64,000 nt of DNA from Leptospira mtsangambouensis (lineage in GTDB: Bacteria; Spirochaetota; Leptospiria; Leptospirales; Leptospiraceae), in the NCBI RefSeq assembly GCF_004770475.1, contig NZ_RQHK01000003.1, positions 62,001-126,000 on the forward strand. Reading direction: 5' to 3'. Under the pieces are notes generated by a model that did not search any database, was not told the origin of the DNA, and saw only the letters and a list, made by a program, of their open reading frames with translations. The translations under genes and the position numbers were made by a program. How positions within the stretch are numbered: position 1 is the first letter of the stretch; each line of letters starts with the position of its first letter. This document shows, in pieces, positions 7,655-16,541 of this stretch.

Positions 7655-10600
7655 ATGACAAGAGAATCCTATCCATCGACTTGCTCCTACTGCGGAGTAG
7701 GCTGCGGAGTTACCGTACATAAAACGAGTCCCACTGAGATTTTAATCGAAGGGGATACGGAACATCCTGCGAATAAAGGACTTTTGTGTTCAAAAGGAAT
7801 GAACTTACATTATACAGTGATGGATAAAACGGATCGGGTTCTTTATCCATTTCATAGAAAAGATAGAAATAATCAATTATCAAAAGTTAGCTGGGATTTC
7901 GCTTTATCAGGAATTGCAGACCAGTTTAAAAAATTCATTCAAACTTATGGACCGGATTCTGTTGGGTTTTATGTGTCTGGCCAACTCCTGACTGAAGAAT
8001 ATTATATTATTAACAAACTCATTAAAGGGTTTATTGGTAGTAACAATATTGATACGAACTCTAGACTCTGTATGAGTTCTGCCGTAGTCGGCTATAAAAT
8101 GGCATTGGGGGAAGATAGTGTCCCCATTACTTATGAAGATATTGAGTTAGCAGATTGTTTTCTAATTGCTGGTGCTAATCCAGCTTGGTGTCATCCCATT
8201 TTATTTCGTAGGATTGAAGCACATAAAAAAAATCATCCAGAAATAAAGATCATAGTCGTTGATCCAAGAAGAACTGATACTTGTGAAGATGCTGATTTAC
8301 ATTTACAAATTCATCCAGGAACCGATATTTTTCTCTTTCATGCCATCGCAAAAATTCTTATCGATAACAATTGGATTGATTCTGAGTTTATTCAATCGCA
8401 TACAGAAGGGATGGATGATTTAAAGATTCTATTATCTGAATTTGATGTAGAATCAGCAGCAGAAACCTGTGGAATTCCTGTCAGTGACATTCATTTGGCA
8501 GCATCTTATATTGGTAAGGCGAAAGGTTTTTTGTCACTTTGGGCGATGGGATTAAACCAAAGTGTTGTAGGTGTCAATAAAAACTTAGCTCTTATCAATT
8601 TGTCTCTTCTCACAGGAAAAATTGGGAAACCTGGAAGTGGTCCGTTTTCTTTGACGGGACAACCAAATGCTATGGGGGGTCGGGAAGTTGGTGGACTATG
8701 CAATCTATTACCTGCGCACCGAGATTTAAGTAACGCAGATCACAGGGAAGAAGTGGCAAAGTTTTGGGGAGTAGAAACCGAAGTCATTCAAAGTAAACCT
8801 GGGTTTACTGCTGTGGAAATGTTTGAAAATCTTAGAACAGGAAAGATGAAGGCAGTTTGGATCATTTGTACAAACCCAACAACGAGTTTGCCTGATGCGC
8901 GAATAGTTGAACAAGGGTTACGTGCTGCTGAACTTGTTGTTGTTCAAGATATATCTATGAATTCTGCTGCAATTCCTTTTGCAGATTATGTTCTTCCAGC
9001 TGCTGGATGGTCAGAAAAACAAGGAACCATGACAAATTCGGATCGTCGGGTTACTTATCTTTCAAAAATCTTAGAACCACCAGGTGAAGCGTTAGCTGAT
9101 ACTTTTATCATTAAAAAATTTGCTGAAAAAATGGGGTTTGGATCTTATTTTAGTTACCAAACAGAAGAAGATGTTTTTTTAGAGCATTGTGCTTTAACTA
9201 AAAATACAAAAATTGATATCAGTGGACTGGACTATACGATTTTAAAAGAAAAACGTTCTGTGCAGTGGCCATATCCTCATAAAGATCACGGTGGAACTCC
9301 ACGTTTATTTTCTGATCATATTTTTTATCGAGCGAATGGAAAAGCAAAGATCTTCAATGTTTCGCCAGAAGATACTTCCGAAAAAACTTCCGAATTGTTT
9401 CCGTTTATTTTAACAACAGGAAGAATTCGTGACCAGTGGCATACCATGACAAGGACTGGAAAAGTTCAAAAACTGATGGAACACAAACCGGAACCTTATC
9501 TGGAGATCCATCCAGAAGATGCAAAACGAATCACACTCGAAGATGGCGCCATTGCAGAAGTTTCAAATGAAAGAGGTCTTGTCCGAGTTCGAACTAAAAT
9601 CACAGATACGATCAAACAAGGAACTGTTTTTTTACCAATGCATTGGGGTAAAAAAAATAAAAACGACGAATCAAGGGCAAACAACCTAACAAATAAAGAC
9701 TATGATCCATTTTCCAAACAACCTGGGTTTAAAATTTCTGCGGTCCAAGTAAAACCTTATACAAAAGAAAAAGAAAAAATTCTGATCATTGGTGGTGGGA
9801 ACAGTACTTATGCCTTTATAAAAAATTATAAAGAATTAGTTCCAGATGATGAAATCACCGTTATTTGTAAGGAAGAAAATCCGCTTTATAATCGAATCCT
9901 CCTTCCTGATTTTATCAGCGGTGAAAAAGAATTCCAAGAACTCTCTAGTGCCAATTCAGAGGAAGTAATCTCTTGGAATATCAATTTGCACACTTCAACA
10001 TCGGTCACAGAAATTTTGCCAGAAGCAAAGATTGTGAAAGACTCGTTCGGAAATTCTTTTTCGTATAACAAACTGATTTTGGCGACTGGAAGTTCTCCTC
10101 AGATTCCGAAATACATTGCGCAAGATATGGTCGGAGTATTTAGTTTAAGAGCTAAAAATGATGCAGATCGAATCAAAGGTTTTTTTGTTCCCGATTCCCA
10201 TGCGTTGATTGTTGGTGGTGGTCTTCTTGGTTTGGAACTGGCAGCTGCATTAAAATCATTGAATGTAAAAGTAACAGTTCTTGTTAGAACAGATCGGTTG
10301 ATGTCCAAACAATTAGATTCTATTGCTTGTGATATCCTAAAAGAAGAAATTCAAAAACGAGAAATTGAAGTATTGTTTAATTCTGAAATTTCCAAAGTGA
10401 ATGGATTTGGACGAGTCACCAATGTTGAATTGAAAGATGGTCGTAAACTTTATCCAGATGGAATTGTTTATGCGATGGGAACCAGTCCAAATTTACATTT
10501 AGCAAAAGGATTAGGATTTGAGTTGGGAGAAGGGATAAAAGTAAACGAATTTTTACAGACAAGTGATCCTGATATTTATGCCATTGGGGAAGTTGCCGAA

Positions 10601-11176
10601 CATACAAGCGGTGTGTATGGGACAGTTCTTGCGGCCGAAGAACAGGCAAAGATTGCCGCCTTACATATATTTGGTTATAAATATAAAACTTATTCTGGTT
10701 CCTTACATTCCAATTTATTAAAAATTCCTGGGCTTGAATTAGTGTCTTTAAAACTTCCAGGTGTTTCTTTTGAAAATCTTTCCGATGAATATGAAGAAAT
10801 AGTTTTTTTAGATCGAAAACGAAGACGTTATAAAAAATGTATTGTGAAAGGTGACAAATTAGTTGGTGCCATTCTTATCGGTGACAAAGCAGAGTTTGTT
10901 GAATATAAAACCTTAATTTCCAGTGGCGTTGAACTTGGTGAAAAACGAGGAAAACTTCTTTCTGCTGGGACAGTCACCAAACCGCCGAAAGGTGCATTGG
11001 TTTGTTCATGTAACAGTGTGGGGCGGGGCAATATTGAAGATGAAATTAAAAATGGAGCCAACAATTTAGAAGCCATCATGACAAATACGGGAGCAGGGAC
11101 TGGCTGCGGGAGCTGTCGTCCTGAAGTCAACCAAATCATCAAACAAATGTTAGAGCATACCAAAACTACCGTTTGA
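7655..11176 (+). CDS. nasA: Assimilatory nitrate reductase fused to FAD/NAD(P)H reductase and BFD domains
   Basis: Single-chain cytoplasmic nitrate reductase of 1173 residues; nitrate to nitrite, feeding NirB. Domain order from ATG 7655: N-terminal [4Fe-4S] site (C10, C13, C17, C45), molybdopterin catalytic domain with the probable Mo-ligand Cys in SRLCMSS (about 139), MGD-binding C-terminal barrel (to about 700), then a NirB-like FAD/NAD(P)H reductase (IIGGGN near 707; VGGGLLGLELA near 855) and a BFD [2Fe-2S] domain (CSC near 1118, CGSC near 1150). Normally the reductase is a separate subunit (NasB/NasC), so the fusion would pass electrons from NAD(P)H to Mo in one polypeptide. Start choice: TTG 7637 lies inside the sigma-54 -12 box; GTG 7652 or ATG 7655 remain, with no ribosome-binding site for either. 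Nitrate as substrate is inferred from the operon. Confidence 0.9.
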   Translation: MTRESYPSTCSYCGVGCGVTVHKTSPTEILIEGDTEHPANKGLLCSKGMNLHYTVMDKTDRVLYPFHRKDRNNQLSKVSWDFALSGIADQFKKFIQTYGPDSVGFYVSGQLLTEEYYIINKLIKGFIGSNNIDTNSRLCMSSAVVGYKMALGEDSVPITYEDIELADCFLIAGANPAWCHPILFRRIEAHKKNHPEIKIIVVDPRRTDTCEDADLHLQIHPGTDIFLFHAIAKILIDNNWIDSEFIQSHTEGMDDLKILLSEFDVESAAETCGIPVSDIHLAASYIGKAKGFLSLWAMGLNQSVVGVNKNLALINLSLLTGKIGKPGSGPFSLTGQPNAMGGREVGGLCNLLPAHRDLSNADHREEVAKFWGVETEVIQSKPGFTAVEMFENLRTGKMKAVWIICTNPTTSLPDARIVEQGLRAAELVVVQDISMNSAAIPFADYVLPAAGWSEKQGTMTNSDRRVTYLSKILEPPGEALADTFIIKKFAEKMGFGSYFSYQTEEDVFLEHCALTKNTKIDISGLDYTILKEKRSVQWPYPHKDHGGTPRLFSDHIFYRANGKAKIFNVSPEDTSEKTSELFPFILTTGRIRDQWHTMTRTGKVQKLMEHKPEPYLEIHPEDAKRITLEDGAIAEVSNERGLVRVRTKITDTIKQGTVFLPMHWGKKNKNDESRANNLTNKDYDPFSKQPGFKISAVQVKPYTKEKEKILIIGGGNSTYAFIKNYKELVPDDEITVICKEENPLYNRILLPDFISGEKEFQELSSANSEEVISWNINLHTSTSVTEILPEAKIVKDSFGNSFSYNKLILATGSSPQIPKYIAQDMVGVFSLRAKNDADRIKGFFVPDSHALIVGGGLLGLELAAALKSLNVKVTVLVRTDRLMSKQLDSIACDILKEEIQKREIEVLFNSEISKVNGFGRVTNVELKDGRKLYPDGIVYAMGTSPNLHLAKGLGFELGEGIKVNEFLQTSDPDIYAIGEVAEHTSGVYGTVLAAEEQAKIAALHIFGYKYKTYSGSLHSNLLKIPGLELVSLKLPGVSFENLSDEYEEIVFLDRKRRRYKKCIVKGDKLVGAILIGDKAEFVEYKTLISSGVELGEKRGKLLSAGTVTKPPKGALVCSCNSVGRGNIEDEIKNGANNLEAIMTNTGAGTGCGSCRPEVNQIIKQMLEHTKTTV

Positions 11177-11280
11177 TCCAAATCACAGACGGTTTTTAGG
11201 TTCGTTTTTTTTTGCCAACCAGTCGGACGTAAACAAAAAGCAACGGGAGATTGCTTCAGGATTTCGTGAAGAATTACTTG

Positions 11281-11303
11281 AAAATGAGACCTATTCTCAT
11301 TTT
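11281..11303. promoter_or_regulatory. Fur-like operator upstream of the PepSY gene
   Basis: A perfect 9-bp inverted repeat, AAAATGAGA at 11281-11289 and TCTCATTTT at 11295-11303, with a 5-nt spacer. The inner core TGAGA-N5-TCTCA resembles the Fur boxes of pseudomonads and relatives and recurs at the TonB-receptor gene (15385-15399). It abuts the ATG at 11304, which argues for a later start codon. Iron control is inferred. Confidence 0.6.
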
Positions 11304-11333
11304 ATGGGTGTATCTGCGACTCGGAGTTTTCTT

Positions 11334-12425
11334 TTGAAAGCAAAAACTTGGTATCAATTGCATATGGTCCTTGGAATTTTTGGGGCTAGTTTCCTTCTGG
11401 TTTTGGGAGTGACGGGTTCGCTTTTGGTTTATGGAAAAGAACTCCAAGCGTTCACAGGTTTACTGTCCATTGAGGTAAAAATAGAACGATTGCCATTTGA
11501 TCTTCTATACAAACGATTGTTAGAGCAGGTACCTGATGGAAGTGTTGCTGGTTGGTTAGTCTCCGATACCAAAGACCAAGCGGACCAGGTTTGGTTTCAT
11601 AATTTAGAAATTCCTAGTAAAGAATCAGTTTATTTGATCAATCCATATGATGGCAATATTACCGGAGAATTAAAAGAAAATCGAAGTGATAGTTTATATG
11701 GATTCCTTCTTGTTTTGCATTATAGCCTTTTTCTTGGAGGAGTAGGGTATTTTTTTACTGGTTGTATTGCACTTGTTTATTTGTTTTTGGCTATTAGTGG
11801 AATCAAACTTTATAAACGGTTTTGGTTAAGTCTTTTGCAACTTCGTTTAAGAGAAAGTATGCAGATTCTATTCTCCGATTTACACAAGTTTGTTGGAATA
11901 AATGCAGTGTGGTTCCATTTGATTTTGGCGATTACCGGCGGATGGTGGAGCCTAAGGGACACTTTGATCATCAGTCATCCAGAGGAAAAAGTAGTTCATC
12001 ATCTTTGGTCATCGGAAAATTCTATTCATCAGTTATTGGAAGAGACAAAAAAACAAATACCAGGTTTTCGATTAGGATATATATCTTTCCCTCATCATTC
12101 AAAAGAGGAACCAATTGGATTTTATGGAAATCGTTTTGATTCGTCTGGATTAGAAAGTCGCTATGGTTCATATGTTCGTTATGATGTGAATTCCAAACAA
12201 ATATTTGATCAAGTGGATATGTCGAAAGAGAGTTTGGGAAACAAAGTATTGGATTCTTTTCGTCCCTTACATTTTGGAACATTTGCCAACCATTTAAGTA
12301 AAATGATATGGGTAGTAGGTGGACTGACACCGGCGATACTTGCGATTAGTGGAATTAGTATTTTCTACATTAAAAGAAAGAATAGAAGAAGAACTCAAAA
12401 AAAACTTTTGAGTTCTTCTGTTTAA
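11334..12425 (+). CDS. PepSY-associated membrane protein (iron-regulated, PiuB-like)
   Basis: About 363 residues with four or five membrane helices and the PepSY_TM layout: an N-terminal helix right after WYQLHMVLG, a large periplasmic loop, paired helices near the middle, and a last helix before a basic tail (KRKNRRRTQKK). Proteins of this family sit beside siderophore receptors and are thought to help reduce or handle iron at the inner membrane. I start it at TTG 11334, which has GGAG seven nt upstream; ATG 11304 would have no ribosome-binding site and would directly abut the Fur-like palindrome. It is convergent with the receptor-lipoprotein operon, with only 8 nt between stops. Its last codons form a terminator-like hairpin. 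Confidence 0.8.
   Translation: MKAKTWYQLHMVLGIFGASFLLVLGVTGSLLVYGKELQAFTGLLSIEVKIERLPFDLLYKRLLEQVPDGSVAGWLVSDTKDQADQVWFHNLEIPSKESVYLINPYDGNITGELKENRSDSLYGFLLVLHYSLFLGGVGYFFTGCIALVYLFLAISGIKLYKRFWLSLLQLRLRESMQILFSDLHKFVGINAVWFHLILAITGGWWSLRDTLIISHPEEKVVHHLWSSENSIHQLLEETKKQIPGFRLGYISFPHHSKEEPIGFYGNRFDSSGLESRYGSYVRYDVNSKQIFDQVDMSKESLGNKVLDSFRPLHFGTFANHLSKMIWVVGGLTPAILAISGISIFYIKRKNRRRTQKKLLSSSV
12387..12419. terminator. Bidirectional terminator hairpin inside the 3' end of the PepSY gene
   Basis: AGAAGAACTCAAAA (12387-12400) pairs perfectly with TTTTGAGTTCTTCT (12406-12419) around an AAAAC loop. It is followed by T-rich sequence on the plus strand and lies just past the stop of the convergent lipoprotein gene on the minus strand. 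It encodes the last residues of the PepSY protein, so coding and termination share the same bases. Confidence 0.65.
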
Positions 12426-12433
12426 TATTTATA

Positions 12434-12997
12434 TTATTGCCAACATTTACTTGGATCGTAACATACATAAGTGCCTTTGAATCTTTCACAAGCTTCTTTT
12501 GCACTTTTTAAATCAGTGACTCCATAGTAAGCATTTGCTGGAATTAGGTATTTATGTTCCCCTTCTGTTGTATAAGCATAAGGGATTAGGTCATTGATTC
12601 CGTCCACACCGTCATAATGACAAGCAGCTATTTTATTGGTAATTGCACACGGTCCATTGAGTCGTTCTACAACAATCTGAATTCCAATGGCATTTCCAAT
12701 GGTTGCATACGTTTGTTCCATGTTTAGTTCCCATTCAGCTTTTTTCTCAAGATAAGCGGTGGAATACTCTCTACAAAATAAATGTGGACCATCCTTGATG
12801 CTGAACCTATGGCTATAAGCAACATTTAGTCCTAGTCTTTGGGCTTCACTCATACTATTTGCATTGATTTGTTGAATCGCTAACATGGAAACCAGATCGT
12901 CACTGGTAACTTTGTCTTGGGGATCAAACAAATCGCATTGGAATACAAAGAGTCCAGCTGTGATGAGGGTGAGAAGGGTTTTTATTTTTGTTTTCAT
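12434..12997 (-). CDS. Hypothetical lipoprotein downstream of the TonB receptor
   Basis: 187-residue exported lipoprotein: basic n-region, hydrophobic segment and a spirochaete-type lipobox ending FVFQC (Cys 20). The mature part has several more cysteines (C75, near C117 and C126, and a C-rich end CYDPSKCW), which suggests disulfides. It follows the receptor gene by 16 nt in the same direction, so it is probably co-transcribed and under the same iron-type control. I do not recognise the family; a surface or periplasmic partner of the receptor, possibly ligand-binding, is a reasonable guess from context only. Confidence 0.75.
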   Translation of the reverse strand: MKTKIKTLLTLITAGLFVFQCDLFDPQDKVTSDDLVSMLAIQQINANSMSEAQRLGLNVAYSHRFSIKDGPHLFCREYSTAYLEKKAEWELNMEQTYATIGNAIGIQIVVERLNGPCAITNKIAACHYDGVDGINDLIPYAYTTEGEHKYLIPANAYYGVTDLKSAKEACERFKGTYVCYDPSKCWQ

Positions 12998-13013
12998 TGG
13001 TTTCTCCAGAAAT

Positions 13014-15413
13014 TTAAATTTTATAAGTTAACATAAATCCGTAAGTTTTTGGTGCACCTGGTACAGCTTGAAAAGTCCCATCAATATAAGATGTGAAGTA
13101 ATAGCGGTCATTGATATTGTTCATATAAAGATAAGCGGAAATTGTATCTGTTTCGTATCCAATTCTTGAATTGATTACATAGTATGGGTCACTATACACA
13201 GTGTTATCTGCTGCAAAATACATCTGACCGACTGCTTGGAATTCACCACGAAAGAAAATTCCATATTCGTTTCTATATTGGAGATAACTGACAATGTCAT
13301 ATTTTGGAATGAAGTGGACCCATTTGCCATTGAAGTCTCGGTTGAGAACGGAATCATGAAACTTGTTGAAAATTCCTTCTGTATAACCTGCTGAAAGGCC
13401 TATTTTGGTATCTTTTTGAGGTTTAATAAATGATTCTAATTCATAACCTCTGATCGTAACTAACTCTGCATTAAGGTTGATATATTGAGATAAGTTGATG
13501 GCACGGACTACATGGAAGTCTTGAGTTTCCGTATAGAACTGAGTATACTTTAATCCAAACTTTCCCTTAAAGAATTCTGATTTGATTCCAGCTTCGATTG
13601 TATCGTTAATCTCGGGTTTGAAAGCAGCTCTGTTTGGAACATTTACTACAGTGCTATAACCGGCGTTTTTATATCCACGACTAAAGCCGATAAAAAACAT
13701 AAGATTGTCAATGGGTTTGTAATCAAAAATCAACCGAGAGACATTGTAATTGTATCGATTGTTAATCGTATATGGATCTGATAACACAAGAGTTTCTCCC
13801 AATGGATTGTTGGCTCGGGAAATTCCAACTGCTTGTTCTGTATGGGAAAGGCGGCTCTCTTGTCTTTCTAACCTGGCTCCTAGTGTGATGGTGAATTTTT
13901 CAGCAAAAGTATAACTATTATGAGTATAAAAACTTACGTTTTTATCATGAAGTCTTGATAAATTTTTCTCTCTTGTTGGTGCACTAAGCCCAGGAAAATC
14001 ATTAATTACATAAACTTGAGATCTATGTTCTCTTGCTTGGTCTATGTTTGTAATTTTGTTTGAAGCATAAATCCCGGCTTTGAATTGTAAAGGGTCGTGT
14101 TTATCTTTTGATTCAAAGTAGATGTCATTAAGAAAGGTTGTGGCTTTTTCTACATAGATGGATCTGTTTTGGTCTGTTGTTGTGAAATCTGAATCCGCAG
14201 TGATTGGATCAATATCCATCTTTCGAATTGCTGATGCAGTTTTTAAATTTGTATGTGGGAGTTTGGTGGTTGTTGCTAATGAATAAGTGTTCCCAGTAAC
14301 GTTACTTTTTCCTTCATAATCCCAATATACTTTTCTGTCTCCATTCACTCTATTGATATAAGTTCCATATAACTTTGAACAGTTGGATGGCATGGCTACA
14401 CAACCTTGTAATAAGGCTTTTTCTCTTTCTGATTTTGCTCCTAAATAGTTAACTAGGTTTAAAGATCCATCATCAAAACTTTCCGCACTGATTTGTAAAT
14501 CGGCTTCAAAAATATCGTTTGGAGTAAAATACAAACGAAAACGTCCTGCTTTTCCCTTCCGTCCATCGGGATGTGTTTTGTAGATTTCAACAGGGAGTTC
14601 ATAGGGACGATTGTTAGGATAATAAAATCCAGTTATGTTGGAAAGGTATCCCTCACGTTCTGTACTTTTTCCTGCTATTCCGAAAAAAAGTTTATCATGA
14701 ATGATTGGAGCATTATAGTAGATGGATGTTTCTTGTTTTTTATAATTTCCAGCATCATAAGTAATTTTACCTTCAGGAACGTTCGTTGGTTTTTTTGTCC
14801 TGATCTCAACAACACCGCCTTGAAAATTCTTTCCAAATAGAGTTGCTTGGCTGCCACGGTATACTTCTATATTTTCAAGACCATATAACTCCGTGTTAAG
14901 TGCTACGTTATCATTCAAAGGAATCCCATCTAAGATCAGTCCTACTGCTGGCTCACTAAAGGCGATACTCCTCATACCCCGAATATTAAAATAAGTAAAG
15001 TTACGTGATCCAGAATCGATGATGGAAAAATTGGGAACCTGTTTGTCGATATCATTGGTTCGGTTGATTCCTGCATCTTGGATGTCTTGTTCGTTTAAAC
15101 GACTAATGCTATTGGGTGTTCGAAGGATTTCGCGATCTCTTTGGTCTTTTTTGCCGGTGACACGGATTCCTCCCTCCATCGGTTTGGAAGTTGGGTTAGG
15201 TGCAGAATCTGTTCCTCCGGTTCCCGTTCCGGTTTGGGTTTTAGAATTTTTCTCTTGGTTTTGCGCAGCAAGGGGGGCAGTCCATAAGACAGAGAAGATC
15301 AAAAAGGAAGCAGGGACTAGGGCTCTTTGGAAAAGGATGGTGCGAAAAAGAGAAAGAATTGGCTTTCTAATGGAATTTTTTATATGAGATCGATTCTCAA
15401 AAAGGAAAGTCAT
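13014..15413 (-). CDS. TonB-dependent outer-membrane receptor
   Basis: 799 residues, normal for the family. A long n-region, then a hydrophobic signal segment ending near APLAAQ (about 50), a plug domain (IRVTGKK onward, with NISR-type and FNIRGMRS motifs, about 85-220) and a C-terminal 22-strand barrel with many aromatic-rich beta segments. It would take up a ferric siderophore or another large ligand across the outer membrane; the ligand cannot be read from sequence. ATG 15413 has a GAGG site about 10 nt upstream and no other plausible start exists before the signal segment. The Fur-like motif TGAGA-N5-TCTCA lies over codons 5-10, and a second composite palindrome lies about 45-65 bp upstream. 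A lipoprotein gene follows. Confidence 0.92.
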   Translation of the reverse strand: MTFLFENRSHIKNSIRKPILSLFRTILFQRALVPASFLIFSVLWTAPLAAQNQEKNSKTQTGTGTGGTDSAPNPTSKPMEGGIRVTGKKDQRDREILRTPNSISRLNEQDIQDAGINRTNDIDKQVPNFSIIDSGSRNFTYFNIRGMRSIAFSEPAVGLILDGIPLNDNVALNTELYGLENIEVYRGSQATLFGKNFQGGVVEIRTKKPTNVPEGKITYDAGNYKKQETSIYYNAPIIHDKLFFGIAGKSTEREGYLSNITGFYYPNNRPYELPVEIYKTHPDGRKGKAGRFRLYFTPNDIFEADLQISAESFDDGSLNLVNYLGAKSEREKALLQGCVAMPSNCSKLYGTYINRVNGDRKVYWDYEGKSNVTGNTYSLATTTKLPHTNLKTASAIRKMDIDPITADSDFTTTDQNRSIYVEKATTFLNDIYFESKDKHDPLQFKAGIYASNKITNIDQAREHRSQVYVINDFPGLSAPTREKNLSRLHDKNVSFYTHNSYTFAEKFTITLGARLERQESRLSHTEQAVGISRANNPLGETLVLSDPYTINNRYNYNVSRLIFDYKPIDNLMFFIGFSRGYKNAGYSTVVNVPNRAAFKPEINDTIEAGIKSEFFKGKFGLKYTQFYTETQDFHVVRAINLSQYINLNAELVTIRGYELESFIKPQKDTKIGLSAGYTEGIFNKFHDSVLNRDFNGKWVHFIPKYDIVSYLQYRNEYGIFFRGEFQAVGQMYFAADNTVYSDPYYVINSRIGYETDTISAYLYMNNINDRYYFTSYIDGTFQAVPGAPKTYGFMLTYKI
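15384..15400. promoter_or_regulatory. Fur-like motif at the start of the TonB receptor gene
   Basis: ATGAGATCGATTCTCAA: TGAGA-N5-TCTCA, the same core and spacing as at 11285-11299. It covers codons 5-10 of the receptor gene, an unusual location compatible with a roadblock or with binding next to the promoter. Confidence 0.5.
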
Positions 15414-15456
15414 ACGGCCATTGCCTCAGATAGACCGTCCCATGTCGATTAATAAT

Positions 15457-15477
15457 TGAGATAAAGACTCAATCTCA
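15457..15477. promoter_or_regulatory. Composite palindrome in the TonB receptor promoter
   Basis: Outer half-sites TGAGA (15457-15461) and TCTCA (15473-15477) enclose inner TTGAG/CTCAA half-sites, giving two nested inverted repeats 45-65 bp upstream of the receptor start and about 70 bp upstream of the divergent DoxX gene. It uses the same half-site as the two other Fur-like motifs. Confidence 0.5.
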
Positions 15478-15543
15478 TATATTTGGGATTTCCCTAGAAT
15501 CTTTCGATCGGACAATTGGATTGTTTCGGGAGTCTAAGGCTCT

Positions 15544-15975
15544 ATGAGTGAAACAAATCCAATCAAAAGAAATATTTTTCAGACAGTCTTAAGAATCCTC
15601 TTAGGTGCATTTTTGGTTTTTGCTGGAGCAGGCCACCTAACTTGGCATAGAACAGAATTTCTGGCGCAGGTGCCTACTTGGTTACCAATCAATGCTGATT
15701 TGGTTGTTCTTTTATCAGGTGTTGTGGAAATTGTTTTGGGATTGTCCCTTATTTTTCTTCGCAGCAAACAAGCGCAAGTTGGTTGGGTTGTCGCTTTGTT
15801 TTTTGTTTTAATCTTTCCGGGAAATATTTCACAGTATGTGAATGGAATTAGCGCTTTTGGTTTGGATACCGACAGGGCTCGTTTGATTCGTTTGTTTTTC
15901 CAGCCGGTATTGGTTTTATGGGCTATTTGGAGTTGTGGATCTTGGGTCGACTTCCAAACGAAAAGAAAAAACTAA
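15544..15975 (+). CDS. DoxX-family inner-membrane protein
   Basis: 143 residues with four predicted membrane helices. The first carries FAGAGHLTWHR, the conserved G-x-x-H region of DoxX/DoxD-like proteins, and the spacing of the following helices fits. DoxX proteins are small integral membrane proteins tied to respiration or redox stress in some bacteria; the reaction is not established for this group. The gene is divergent from the TonB receptor (130 bp apart), so the shared Fur-like palindrome could also affect it. It has no operon partner: the next gene is convergent. Confidence 0.8.
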   Translation: MSETNPIKRNIFQTVLRILLGAFLVFAGAGHLTWHRTEFLAQVPTWLPINADLVVLLSGVVEIVLGLSLIFLRSKQAQVGWVVALFFVLIFPGNISQYVNGISAFGLDTDRARLIRLFFQPVLVLWAIWSCGSWVDFQTKRKN

Positions 15976-16041
15976 GTTTTTCTTTTCTAAGGATATGGAT
16001 TTTGAAAATACTCAGTAGAGTTTTTTTAATCTGTACCTTGA

Positions 16042-16452
16042 TTAAAAATAATTTCTGTGTTCTATGATAAGGCATCGATTGGAGACAACGCGGATGCCTG
16101 CTTCTTCTGCTTTCTTTTCAGCCTCTGGGTGTGATATTCCCAATTGAAGCCAAATCACTTCGGTTCCACCTAAATTTAAGATTTCATCAATCACTTCTGG
16201 AATTTTATCGGAGCTACGAAACACATCGATAAACTTACGATCTTCTTTTGGTACATCTTTTAAACTTTTATAGATAATAAATCCACCTACACTATGTTCC
16301 TTGGGATAGGTACCAACTACTCCCCAACCTTTGTCTCTGATGTAAACCGGGACATAATGGCTTGGTTTAGAAGGATCGTTACTGAGTCCGTAAACAGCAA
16401 TCTTCGGATACGATGTGAGGAGGGATTTTATTTCAGAATCAGCTACGTTCAT
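16042..16452 (-). CDS. CoA-binding (YccU-like) protein
   Basis: 136-residue single-domain protein of the CoA_binding family (Rossmann fold as in succinyl-CoA synthetase alpha). The N-terminal KIAVYGLSNDPSKPSHYVP gives the nucleotide loop, followed by VVGTYP, DVFRSSDKIPEVIDE and the conserved WLQLGISHPEA and NRCLIIEH blocks. Members bind CoA in crystal structures, but their physiological role is not known. The gene stands alone between convergent doxX and the divergent unknown gene at 16542. Confidence 0.88.
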   Translation of the reverse strand: MNVADSEIKSLLTSYPKIAVYGLSNDPSKPSHYVPVYIRDKGWGVVGTYPKEHSVGGFIIYKSLKDVPKEDRKFIDVFRSSDKIPEVIDEILNLGGTEVIWLQLGISHPEAEKKAEEAGIRVVSNRCLIIEHRNYF

Positions 16453-16541
16453 AGAGGATAGTTTAACATAAGAAATTAAAATTGCAAGTGTGGGGAGAGA
16501 TAAGATTTTAATTTAATCAATGGAGACGGTTGCAATAATAC

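Noticed and set aside
16008..16027. ACTC-AGTA-GAGT followed by T-run as terminator after doxX
   Set aside because: The four-base stem is too weak to call a feature.
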